DNA of 64,000 nt from Zoogloea sp. (GTDB taxonomy: Bacteria; Pseudomonadota; Gammaproteobacteria; Burkholderiales; Rhodocyclaceae): positions 1-64,000 of the forward strand of contig JADJBR010000009.1 of assembly GCA_016703645.1 (NCBI GenBank), written 5' to 3'. Every line of letters starts with the position of its first letter. The stretch's first letter is position 1. Shown here piece by piece: positions 8,797-16,346 of the stretch. The notes beneath the pieces were generated by a model. It saw only the letters and a program-made list of their open reading frames with translations, made no database searches and was not told the origin of the DNA. The position numbers were made by a program, and so were the translations under genes.

Positions 8797-9695
8797 GCCG
8801 CGTTCCCTCCGGGCCAAACCCGTTCCGCGATGTGCTTCGGCAATGTTTCTAGCCCTTCAGCACGAAGCAAATTGGTGAAGTTTTCGTCAGCAAGGAGATG
8901 GCGCATGGCTTCCACCACAAACAGCAATCGCTGCTGCGCAAATTCCGCTTTCTTGACCATGAGCTTTTGGCGCTCGACCTCCTTTTGGTAGGTTCGGACC
9001 AGGCTCGACGAGGTGACATCCGGAACTTTCCGAGGCATCCCTCGGGCAATGCCCCGTCCCAGAGACCTTCGTTTCTCAATGACTTTGCGGGCCTGAATCA
9101 GGTGATTGCCGCGCAATTGGCCGTTCTCATACGCTTCCTGCAAAGCCGCTTGAATATCCTTATCGTTGCTGCCGGCGCCTGCAATGGTCAAGGCAGCGTT
9201 GAGTGGAATACGTCCTTTTTCCACCGCAATCAACAGCCGCTCTTCACCATTCTTGAGCAGTTGCAAAATGCCATAGACGTAGTCTTCTCCCAGCCCCGTT
9301 TTCAGCGCGATCGCTTTCTTGTCGTAGCCTTGGTCACGCAGTTTTTCAATGCCTGCCAGCAGTTCCAGAGTACGTCCTTGGCGGCGCGCAATGTTTTCAG
9401 CCAGACTCATGATGAAGGCGTCCTCATCACTGATATCGACGATCATGGCTGGAATCGTGGTTTTGTTTAGTGATTTGAATGCATTTAGCCTGCCTTCGCC
9501 GCAAATCAGCATGAACTTTTCATTGCCATTTGCGTCGGTTCGCGGTGTCACAGTAATCGGTTTTTTCAGGCCGATATTCTTGATATTGCCCACGATATCC
9601 GCGAAAACTTTGCCATTACGGTCACGCGAGTTAAGTACCTCAATTTTGTCTATCGGAATCATTTGCAAGTTGCTGGATGGGTGTTCCTTTCTCAT
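8793..9695 (-). CDS. ParB/RepB/Spo0J family partition-like protein
   Basis: 300 residues. The N-terminal ParB domain shows IPIDKIEVLNSRDRN, then ICGEGRLNAFKSL (ParB box II-like) and MSLAENIARRQGR, the equivalent of the IENIQR box. An HTH follows (YDKKAIALKTGLGEDYVYGIL). The start ATG 9695 overlaps the recombinase stop by 4 nt, and the end overlaps the next ParB-like gene by 4 nt. No ParA ATPase is encoded nearby, so classical plasmid partition is unlikely. A regulatory or DNA-binding role with the recombinase is inferred. Confidence 0.8.
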   Translation of the reverse strand: MRKEHPSSNLQMIPIDKIEVLNSRDRNGKVFADIVGNIKNIGLKKPITVTPRTDANGNEKFMLICGEGRLNAFKSLNKTTIPAMIVDISDEDAFIMSLAENIARRQGRTLELLAGIEKLRDQGYDKKAIALKTGLGEDYVYGILQLLKNGEERLLIAVEKGRIPLNAALTIAGAGSNDKDIQAALQEAYENGQLRGNHLIQARKVIEKRRSLGRGIARGMPRKVPDVTSSSLVRTYQKEVERQKLMVKKAEFAQQRLLFVVEAMRHLLADENFTNLLRAEGLETLPKHIAERVWPGGNAA

Positions 9696-11257
9696 GCGGC
9701 TCTCCTAACACGTGTGCGTTCGGCCATGCCGTAGAGAAAATCTAGGCTGTCGAACCGATAACTCTCGAACTCGATTCCATTGTGTTCAGCCAAGCTGATA
9801 CGTGGCTGGAAGAAATCCAGTTGCGGCAGGAGGTAGTAATCGAGAGCGACTTGGTTGGAATGGTCCAGGCGCACCGCCACTGTGATGTCCGGCCGCAGGC
9901 TGGCATCGAACCGCACCTTCCATCGATGACCGCCGGCCTCGGTGGTGTGACAACGAACCACCACCAGCGAAACGCTGAACTCCTGATTGACCTGAAGCAG
10001 ATCGGTCGCCGGATCGCGGATCACCAGTCCACCAAACTCGCTGATTTGCACCTCTGTTTCTGCCACGATGATTGGGTGCATCTGACGCAGGAGGCGATTG
10101 ATCTCCAGATAGCGATAGTCCCGGTCTGGCGTGAAGCCGACCATCTGGTAGGCCCGTATCAGACTGCCAAAGCGATTCACATAGACAGCGGCCGAAGGCA
10201 TGTTTTCGGTCTCGTCGATGATCAATCCTGACAGGATGCCGCGATTCTCGTAGAGGGCACGCAGCCGCTCGATCAACTCCTCTTCGGAATAGCGCCGATT
10301 TCGTTCTCGGATAATGCCCTGTGCCGTGTAGAACAGGTCGGGTTGAACGATTGGCTCGAAGGCCGCTTCCTTCTTGATCCACATCTCCCTGGGATTCGCG
10401 ACCCGGGTTTTCTTGAGCTTGAAGGAGATCCGGTTGTAGACGTTGTTGCCGATGTACTTCTCATTGGTCAGAATTTCCTGGACGGTGGCACGGGTCCATT
10501 CGCGGCCCAGGTCGGTTTTCACTTTCATGGCGTTCAGGCGGCCGGATATCTCGGATGTCGATATGCCGTGATCGATAAACCATTGGTAGATCAGATTTAC
10601 AGTGCGAACTTCGTCATCGGGACCGGGCATCAGGATGACGCGGTCGGTCTGCAGGCTCTTGTGCTCGCCTCGGGTGAGTTCGCTCTTGATCGAGCCGTGT
10701 TGGTCGACCAGTGTTCGGCGCAGGCCGTAGCCAGCCGGGCCACCCTGGCGGAATCCCAGCTCGATTAACCGGCACTGCCCAGCGAATACCTTGGTGGACA
10801 ACTCCCGGCTGTATTCGCCAGCCATTGCCCGTTTGACACCTTTGACGATGGTGGAGACCGGCGAACCGTCATTCTCGAACTGCTCGGCGCAGTAGGTGAC
10901 CTGGATGCCGGCACGGCGGCAGATGTACTCGTAATAAGCACTCTCATCGGCGTCCTGGAAGCGCCCCCAGCGGCTGACGTCGTAGACCAGGATGATCTGA
11001 AAGTCGGCTTTGCCCGACTGGACATCACTGAGTAGCTGTTGCAGCGCGATGCGTCCATCGATGCGCAATCCGCTCTTGCCTGCGTCGGCGTAGGTCTTGA
11101 CGATCTCGATGCCACGCCGAGCGGCGTACTCGCGAATCTTGTCGCCCTGATTCTCCGTCGAATACTGCTGGTGCTCGGTGGACATGCGCACGTACTCGGC
11201 CGCACGAAGGAGTGTTCCCTGTATCGGAGTGCTGTTGTTGGCGTTATTGTTGTCCAT
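9692..11257 (-). CDS. Serine site-specific recombinase (resolvase/recombinase family)
   Basis: 521 residues from ATG 11257. The N-terminal resolvase domain begins RAAEYVRMSTEHQ, with the catalytic serine at residue 26, followed by DAGKSG and LVYDVSRWGR and then the EYSRELS segment typical of large serine recombinases. A recombinase domain follows (GYGLRR, then NEKYIGNNVYNR). It heads an operon with two ParB-like genes, joined by ATGA overlaps. It is the likely integrase/excisionase of the island ending at the tRNA-Ser gene. The zinc-ribbon cysteines usual in large serine recombinases are not apparent. Base composition is lower in GC than the DNA beyond 12.2 kb, in keeping with transfer. Confidence 0.88.
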   Translation of the reverse strand: MDNNNANNSTPIQGTLLRAAEYVRMSTEHQQYSTENQGDKIREYAARRGIEIVKTYADAGKSGLRIDGRIALQQLLSDVQSGKADFQIILVYDVSRWGRFQDADESAYYEYICRRAGIQVTYCAEQFENDGSPVSTIVKGVKRAMAGEYSRELSTKVFAGQCRLIELGFRQGGPAGYGLRRTLVDQHGSIKSELTRGEHKSLQTDRVILMPGPDDEVRTVNLIYQWFIDHGISTSEISGRLNAMKVKTDLGREWTRATVQEILTNEKYIGNNVYNRISFKLKKTRVANPREMWIKKEAAFEPIVQPDLFYTAQGIIRERNRRYSEEELIERLRALYENRGILSGLIIDETENMPSAAVYVNRFGSLIRAYQMVGFTPDRDYRYLEINRLLRQMHPIIVAETEVQISEFGGLVIRDPATDLLQVNQEFSVSLVVVRCHTTEAGGHRWKVRFDASLRPDITVAVRLDHSNQVALDYYLLPQLDFFQPRISLAEHNGIEFESYRFDSLDFLYGMAERTRVRRAA

Positions 11258-11460
11258 GCCGGGATGCCTTTGTCCTTGAAATTGCAACGGGGCTCCCGGC
11301 GGACAACTTGATGACAACTTACATCTCTTGGCAACGCTTGCCAGATGAGGGTTTTAGGCATCGTAAGATCGCGCCAAGAGCATCTCTCTCGGACGTTAAC
11401 AGCACGAATGCTCCCAGTCGATAACGATCTCATTTGCAATCAGCAAAATCAACGCGTGAA

Positions 11461-11892
11461 TTACGGCGGAGAACAAGCAATGGCCGTGATCTCGACGATC
11501 CACGCGTTACCATTTGCAACTCCTTCGGCGTTGATGCGAATCAGCTGATATCGACCTGATGGCAAAATGAATTCTGGGTTCCCTGGTGGGGCGATGCCTG
11601 ACTTCAGTTTTCGAATCTTGGCATTCCTCTGCCGCTGAACCTGTCGATTGCGATCTGCGTAGTCAGGATGATCTTCACGATACTGCGCCCAGTAGCCCAA
11701 ATTGGCAGCCGTCCACGCGCGGTTATATTCGGCGTCAATCTTCCGGTATTTCGCGTCATGCAGGCGCTTGTCTTTTTGCCATCGACGATGACGTTCACGT
11801 TGGCATTCGGGTGCCGAGCAGAACGATTGATTGCGAATTTGAGGGCGCGGCGCAAATTCTCTGCCGCAGGCTGCACATAGTTTCTTGGCCAT
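11461..11892 (-). CDS. Small zinc-finger-like island protein of unknown function
   Basis: 143 residues. The N-terminus has CAACGREF, then SFCSAPECQRERHRRWQ, giving a CxxC...CxxxxC arrangement that could bind zinc. A basic, helical, aromatic-rich middle region and a distinct C-terminal tail follow. It lies between the recombinase and the island edge at the tRNA. I recognise the pattern as common beside island recombinases but know no function for it; DNA binding is a guess from charge and cysteines. Confidence 0.6.
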   Translation of the reverse strand: MAKKLCAACGREFAPRPQIRNQSFCSAPECQRERHRRWQKDKRLHDAKYRKIDAEYNRAWTAANLGYWAQYREDHPDYADRNRQVQRQRNAKIRKLKSGIAPPGNPEFILPSGRYQLIRINAEGVANGNAWIVEITAIACSPP

Positions 11893-12097
11893 TTGGCGCT
11901 CCAGGTTGAAAGGAGCGCAAAACCTACGTGGCCAGATTAGTGAATCAGATACTGTGGCTCACTGGAGTGCCGATACATGGCTGGCGATGGATGGGTGGCG
12001 CGAATCTCGGCGTGGAGATTCGAGGTGGTGACAAAACGGAGCCAATCCAGTGGGGACGACTGGGGACAAACGGAGGCAATTCGGAGACACTTAAAAC

Positions 12098-12121
12098 AAA
12101 AAAGCCGGCTTTTCACCGGCT
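12098..12121 (-). terminator. Rho-independent terminator downstream of tRNA-Ser
   Basis: On the minus strand AGCCGG and CCGGCT flank a GTGAAAAG-like loop and are followed by a T-rich run (TTTTTTGTTTT). It sits about 70 nt beyond the tRNA 3' end and would end its transcript. Confidence 0.75.
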
Positions 12122-12190
12122 GTTTTGCTTCTGTTCGCTTCTGCTACCCCGTGGATGATTTTGCCAAATCACCTTAAAAATCAAGGTGTT

Positions 12191-12281
12191 TGGCGGAGAG
12201 GGAGGGATTCGAACCCTCGTTAGGATATTATCCTAAACACGCTTTCCAGGCGTGCGACTTAAACCGCTCATCCACCTCTCC
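12191..12281 (-). tRNA. tRNA-Ser (anticodon GGA)
   Basis: A 91-nt serine tRNA with the acceptor stem GGAGAGG (from 12281) pairing with CCTCTCC at 12195-12201. The discriminator base is G and the CCA end is encoded (12191-12193). The anticodon stem CACGC/GCGTG encloses the loop CTGGAAA, giving anticodon GGA. A long variable arm (TTAGGATAATATCCTAA-type hairpin) marks class II tRNA-Ser, and the T arm holds GGTTCGAATCC. Its 3' end faces the AT-richer island, so it is the likely border or attachment region. Confidence 0.96.
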
Positions 12282-12294
12282 AAGTGGAGGCGGC

Positions 12295-12322
12295 ACTATA
12301 TATCAAGATTTTAAAAAGTCAA
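12295..12322 (-). promoter_or_regulatory. Sigma-70 promoter of tRNA-Ser
   Basis: Minus-strand -35 TTGACT (12317-12322) and -10 TATAGT (12295-12300) with a 16-nt spacer, placed 14 nt before the mature tRNA 5' end. The -35 box overlaps the stop codon of the symporter gene. Confidence 0.7.
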
Positions 12323-14373
12323 AGCCTGTTTTCGGTTTCGAGGGTTTTTCTGCCCTGATCGGGCATCCGGACGAAGTCCACGAGGGCTTGCACCTCCAGT
12401 GGCGGTGGCGGCGTGAGCAGGCTGACGATGGCGATGACCATGAACCCCAGGGGTACGCCGAAGACGCCGCAGGAGATGGGGTGGATGTCGAACCAGGCGT
12501 CGCCCATGCTGCCGCCGAAGAAGGGGTGGGTGCGGACGATGTAATACAGGGTGACACCCAGCCCCGCCAGCATCCCGGCCACGGCGCCCCATTTGTTAGC
12601 GCGCTTCCAGAAGATGCCCAGCACCAGGGCCGGGAAGAAGGCCGAGGCGGCGATGGAGAAGGCCAGCCCGACCATGAACAGGATGCTGTCCGGGCGCAGG
12701 GAGGCCACCCAGGCGGCCACCACCGCCACCACCAGCAACTGGGACTTGGTGATCACCAGGCGCCGCTGGGTCGAGGCCTCCGGATTGATCATCTTGTAGT
12801 AAAGATCGTGGGACAGCGCGTGGGAGATTGTCAGCAGCAGGCCGTCGGCGGTGGACAGGGCCGCCGCCAGCCCGCCCGCCGCCACCAGGCCCGACACCAC
12901 GTAGGGCAGGCCGGCAATCTCGGGGATGATGAGCAGGATGGCGTCGCTGTTGATGGTGAGTTCGGCCAGTTGCAGGATGCCGTCGGCGTTGATGTCCTCG
13001 ATCTTGACCAGCCCGACCTTGCCCCACGACGCGACCCAGCTGGGCAGGCTGCCGATGTCGGTGCCGATGAGGTTGCTGTACACCTCCCACTTGGCGAATA
13101 CCGCGTAGGCGGGGGCGGTGACATAGAGCAGGAAGATGAAGAACAGGGACCAGAACACCGAGCGCCGTGCCTCGCGCACGCTGGGCGTGGTGTAGTAGCG
13201 CATCAGGATGTGGGGCAGCGCTGCGGTGCCGACCATCAGCACGAAGGTGAGGGCCAGGAAGTTGTTGCGGGCGCTGTCCTTGGCGGCCTGGTCGGTACCG
13301 GGGTGGGCTTCGGCGTGGGGGGGCGGATTGACGGAGCGGGACAGGCTGTCCTGGCGGGCGCGCTCCCATTTGATCCGGGCTTCGTCAGGCGTGCGCGGCA
13401 GATCCCGCAGGGTGCGTTCGGCGGCGGCGATCTCCCGGGCGGGGGCGCCCTGGGTGCGCAGTTCGGTGACCCGCTCCACCTGCCCGATGCGTTCCGCAAC
13501 GAGGGCGTCGGGCAGGTCGGCGATCTTGCGGGCGTACTCGTCGGCCCGGTAGCGGTATTGCAGACGAACCTCGTTCTCCCGCGGCTCGGAGAACAGCTCC
13601 AGCTCCTTGACCCCCAGATCCCGCAACACCTCGCCATACACTGCCTGGGGGACAGGAACACCCGTGACCTTGTAGGAGAGGATGGCCACCGGTACCAGGT
13701 AGGCGATGATGAGGATGAGGTATTGGGCCACCTGGGTCCAGGTGACGGCGCGCATACCCCCCAGGAAGGAACACACCAGGATGCCCGCCAGGCCGACGAA
13801 GACGCCGATCTCGAACTCGATGCCGATGAAGCGGCTGGTGATCAGGCCCACGCCGTAGATCTGGGCGACCACGTAGACAAAGCTGGCCAGCACGCCGGCG
13901 AACACGCCCACCACCCGGGCAAAGTGCCCCTCGTAGCGGGCGCCGAGGAAGTCGGGAATGGTGAACTGGCCGAACTTGCGCAGGAAGGGCGCCAGCAGCA
14001 GGGCAACCAGCACATAGCCGCCCGTCCACCCGGTGACGAAGGCCAGACCGACGAAGCCGGAGTAGTAAAGCGTTCCGGCCAGGCCGATGAAGGAGGCCGC
14101 GCTCATCCAGTCGGCAGCCGTGGCCATGCCGTTGAACAGGGCTGGTACCCGTCGACCGGCCACGTAGTATTCGGAGACGTCGGAGGTGCGGCTCATGACG
14201 CCGATGGCGGCGTAAATGGCGATGGTGGAGAACAGGAAGATCTGGCCGATCCAGCGCGGGCTCAAGCCCAGCTGCTCCGCCACGGCGAGGAAGATCACCA
14301 GGCAGACGAAACCTGCCGCATAGAAGGCGTAATAGCGCCCGAGGCGGCGGAACAGGGCGGGCGTCGACCTCAT
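12319..14373 (-). CDS. Sodium:solute symporter large subunit (VC_2705 subfamily, acetate/monocarboxylate type)
   Basis: 684 residues, a multi-spanning SSS-family transporter. Family marks include SEYYVAGRRVPALFNGMATAADWMSAASFIG, split here over the first core helices, and ALSTADGLLLTISHALSHD near the C-terminal third. A hydrophilic insert of about 130 residues (roughly 250-375, rich in E, R and D) separates two groups of membrane helices, making it longer than the usual 550-600. It pairs with the DUF4212 small subunit at 14505, as in the two-part VC_2705-type symporters. The kinase, receiver and CBS proteins upstream support an organic-acid uptake cluster. The substrate (acetate or similar) is inferred from related loci. 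Confidence 0.85.
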   Translation of the reverse strand: MRSTPALFRRLGRYYAFYAAGFVCLVIFLAVAEQLGLSPRWIGQIFLFSTIAIYAAIGVMSRTSDVSEYYVAGRRVPALFNGMATAADWMSAASFIGLAGTLYYSGFVGLAFVTGWTGGYVLVALLLAPFLRKFGQFTIPDFLGARYEGHFARVVGVFAGVLASFVYVVAQIYGVGLITSRFIGIEFEIGVFVGLAGILVCSFLGGMRAVTWTQVAQYLILIIAYLVPVAILSYKVTGVPVPQAVYGEVLRDLGVKELELFSEPRENEVRLQYRYRADEYARKIADLPDALVAERIGQVERVTELRTQGAPAREIAAAERTLRDLPRTPDEARIKWERARQDSLSRSVNPPPHAEAHPGTDQAAKDSARNNFLALTFVLMVGTAALPHILMRYYTTPSVREARRSVFWSLFFIFLLYVTAPAYAVFAKWEVYSNLIGTDIGSLPSWVASWGKVGLVKIEDINADGILQLAELTINSDAILLIIPEIAGLPYVVSGLVAAGGLAAALSTADGLLLTISHALSHDLYYKMINPEASTQRRLVITKSQLLVVAVVAAWVASLRPDSILFMVGLAFSIAASAFFPALVLGIFWKRANKWGAVAGMLAGLGVTLYYIVRTHPFFGGSMGDAWFDIHPISCGVFGVPLGFMVIAIVSLLTPPPPLEVQALVDFVRMPDQGRKTLETENRL

Positions 14374-14391
14374 GGGCGCTCAGGGCTTGAG

Positions 14392-14504
14392 CAGCAATCG
14401 TGGCGGGCGGTTGGCGTTCGCGCCGGGAAGCGCAGCCAGACAAAGCGTGCGGTGAGCATCGCCGGGGTGAAATCGGGCCGCACAGTGGAGTTATTCACAA
14501 GCTC
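14392..14504. repeat. Diverged copy of the MITE-like repeat (copy 1)
   Basis: About 110 bp matching the full copy at 27320-27432: AATCGTGGCGGGCGG at one end, a GCGCAGCC segment, CGGTGAGCATCGC, GTGAAATCGGG and GTTATTCACAA at the other end. It fills the gap between the two symporter subunit genes. The left terminal repeat is degenerate. Confidence 0.65.
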
Positions 14505-14768
14505 TCAATCGTCGTCATGCAGGCCGTAACGCCGCTCGAGCCCGGTCATCCAGCGGTCGTAGATCCAGACGATGAGCAGAAAGATGATCAGCGCCCCCTG
14601 GGCGGCCATATAGAAACCGAAGGGCCAGCCAAGGAAGCTGACCGTGTTCAGTTCTTCGGCAAACCAGCCTGGCAGGAAGCTGGCCGCAGCCCAGACCAGC
14701 AACAGGACGGCGGTCAGTCGCTGGGTGGCCCGCCAGTACGCCCGCTGCCTTGCGAGGATATCGCTCAA
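14505..14768 (-). CDS. DUF4212 symporter small subunit
   Basis: 87 residues with two predicted membrane helices: one around residues 16-33 (AVLLLVWAAASFLPGWF) and one around 45-68 (FGFYMAAQGALIIFLLIVW). The family pattern FLGWPFGFYMAAQG lies between them, and the C-terminus YDRWMTGLERRYGL ends in acidic residues. It is the accessory subunit of VC_2705-type sodium symporters and precedes the large subunit, separated only by a repeat element. Confidence 0.9.
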   Translation of the reverse strand: MSDILARQRAYWRATQRLTAVLLLVWAAASFLPGWFAEELNTVSFLGWPFGFYMAAQGALIIFLLIVWIYDRWMTGLERRYGLHDDD

Positions 14769-14819
14769 TCTTTACTCCCCTATCGACGGCTTCGAGTATA
14801 GCCTCGCCGGGCATTGGCC

Positions 14820-16256
14820 TCACAACTGGTAGCGAAACTGGAGTTTCTGCTGCAGCTTGCGGGCCTGGCGGAAGGACTCCTTGAGAAAGGCGTGCTCAAG
14901 CTCGTTGAGGGCGGAGGGGGCGATCCGGTTGGGCGGCCCGGCCTTTTCCCGCTGGCCGCGCAGGCGCAACTGCTGGATGAAATCGAAGGCTTCAAGGCAG
15001 GCGTCCACCTCGCGCCGGGGCCAGCCCAGGAGGGCGCCGGCCGCCTCCAGACGGCCACTCGTGGCGGTGTCGGAAACCCCCAGGGCAAGGGCAAGGATGC
15101 GTGCCGCGTCCACAAAAATGCGGCTGCCGTCGCGTTTGAGGTCGAGAAGACCGCTTTCCCGGTCCACCACGAAGTCGCGGATGCGTCCCAAGGGCGGCCC
15201 GCCGCGCAAGGCATTGGCGGCCATGAAACGCAGGAACAGGTCGTTGTCGCCGGCATTGGCGAGAAGCCACTGTTGGAGCCGGGCCGCCAGCGTCACATCG
15301 CCGGCGATGGCGCGAAAATCGAAGAAGATCGTGGCATTGAGGAGATCGTCAGGGGTGGCGCAGCTCATCCATCCGGCAAACTGCCCGCGCCACTCCGTCA
15401 TCGACAGGCACCAGCGCGGATTTCCGGCCATCACGTCGCCCTTGCAAAAGGGAAAGCCGCAGGCGTCGAGCACCTCATTGACCCGCCGTGCAAAGGGCAG
15501 GAAACGCTGGCGGAGGGTTTCGGTGTCCCGCTCCGACTCGGGCACGAAGACAATCCCGTTGTCCTGGTCGGTATCAAGCGTCTGCTCCAGGCGCCCCTCG
15601 GAACCAAAGGCCAGCCAGCACCAGGGCACCAGGGGCAGCTCGAACTCGGCTTCGGCCAGATCAACCGCATTCAGCACCACGAGATCATTAAGGATGGCGA
15701 TCCACTCGCAGACGTGGGCGGCGGTTCCGTCTTCGACCCGTCGCGCCGCCGCTTCGCGCACCCGGTGGGCGGCCTGCGCCAGGGCGGCGATGTCGGTGGC
15801 CGCGTGAATGGCCTCGACCAGATCCTCCACGTCGAGGCTGCGGCTGGTGTAGAGATCAACACGGGACACCAGACCGGCCAGGGCACCGCGGCCGTCCACC
15901 ACCACCAGATGGCGCAGGTCGTGACAGGCCAGGGCCAGGCGGGCCTGGTGAGCGCTGGCCGTCAGGGGCAGCGACACCACCCCACCGGTCATGACGCCGG
16001 CAACCGCCTCACCCAGATCCGCGCCGGCCAGCACGACCCGCTCAATGACATCCCGCTGGGTGAGCACCCCCAGGGGCCGCGAGCCCGCACCGTCGACGAC
16101 CACGACCATATCGGCCCGCTCCGCCACCATCCGCGCCAAAGCCTCCCGCACCGGGGCCTCGGGCCCCACGGCCACCGCCGGACCCCGTAGCTGCGCGGCC
16201 AGACCGGTCGCGGGCATCACGGCGCTCTGAGCGGCATCCATCCCGCGGGATGTCAT
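14820..16256 (-). CDS. CBS-domain and DUF294 nucleotidyltransferase-like signalling protein
   Basis: 478 residues from ATG 16256 (a TTG two codons earlier is possible). Two CBS motifs occupy about residues 25-145 (VTQRDVIERVV and LVSRVDLYTSRSL). A DUF294 nucleotidyltransferase domain follows with LAFGSEGRLEQTLDTDQDNG split across the active-site loop, then a helical DUF294_C region. The cyclic-nucleotide domain found in some relatives is absent. Proteins of this type commonly sit beside acetate symporter and sensor-kinase genes. A regulatory nucleotidyl-transfer role is inferred by family only. Confidence 0.85.
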   Translation of the reverse strand: MTSRGMDAAQSAVMPATGLAAQLRGPAVAVGPEAPVREALARMVAERADMVVVVDGAGSRPLGVLTQRDVIERVVLAGADLGEAVAGVMTGGVVSLPLTASAHQARLALACHDLRHLVVVDGRGALAGLVSRVDLYTSRSLDVEDLVEAIHAATDIAALAQAAHRVREAAARRVEDGTAAHVCEWIAILNDLVVLNAVDLAEAEFELPLVPWCWLAFGSEGRLEQTLDTDQDNGIVFVPESERDTETLRQRFLPFARRVNEVLDACGFPFCKGDVMAGNPRWCLSMTEWRGQFAGWMSCATPDDLLNATIFFDFRAIAGDVTLAARLQQWLLANAGDNDLFLRFMAANALRGGPPLGRIRDFVVDRESGLLDLKRDGSRIFVDAARILALALGVSDTATSGRLEAAGALLGWPRREVDACLEAFDFIQQLRLRGQREKAGPPNRIAPSALNELEHAFLKESFRQARKLQQKLQFRYQL

Positions 16257-16279
16257 GTCCAACTACCTCCGCTCAGCGG

Positions 16280-16344
16280 GTGTCAGGAAATCGTAGCGAG
16301 CCCTTGGGGCTCGTTACGGGCGGCGCAGCGGATCATCCACAAAC
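16280..16344. repeat. Shortened copy of the MITE-like repeat (copy 2)
   Basis: Begins GTGTCAGGAAATCGTAGCGAG and ends GCGCAGCGGATCATCCACAA, matching the two ends of the 113-bp copy at 27320 with the middle missing. It contains the small hairpin CGAGCCC/GGGCTCG and lies between the exonuclease and CBS genes. Confidence 0.6.
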
Positions 16345-16346
16345 CC

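Noticed and set aside
12190-14529. Long plus-strand open frame (779 codons) over the symporter region
   Set aside because: It is the high-GC mirror of the minus-strand symporter, rich in H, Q, G and D with no domain, and runs through the tRNA and a repeat.
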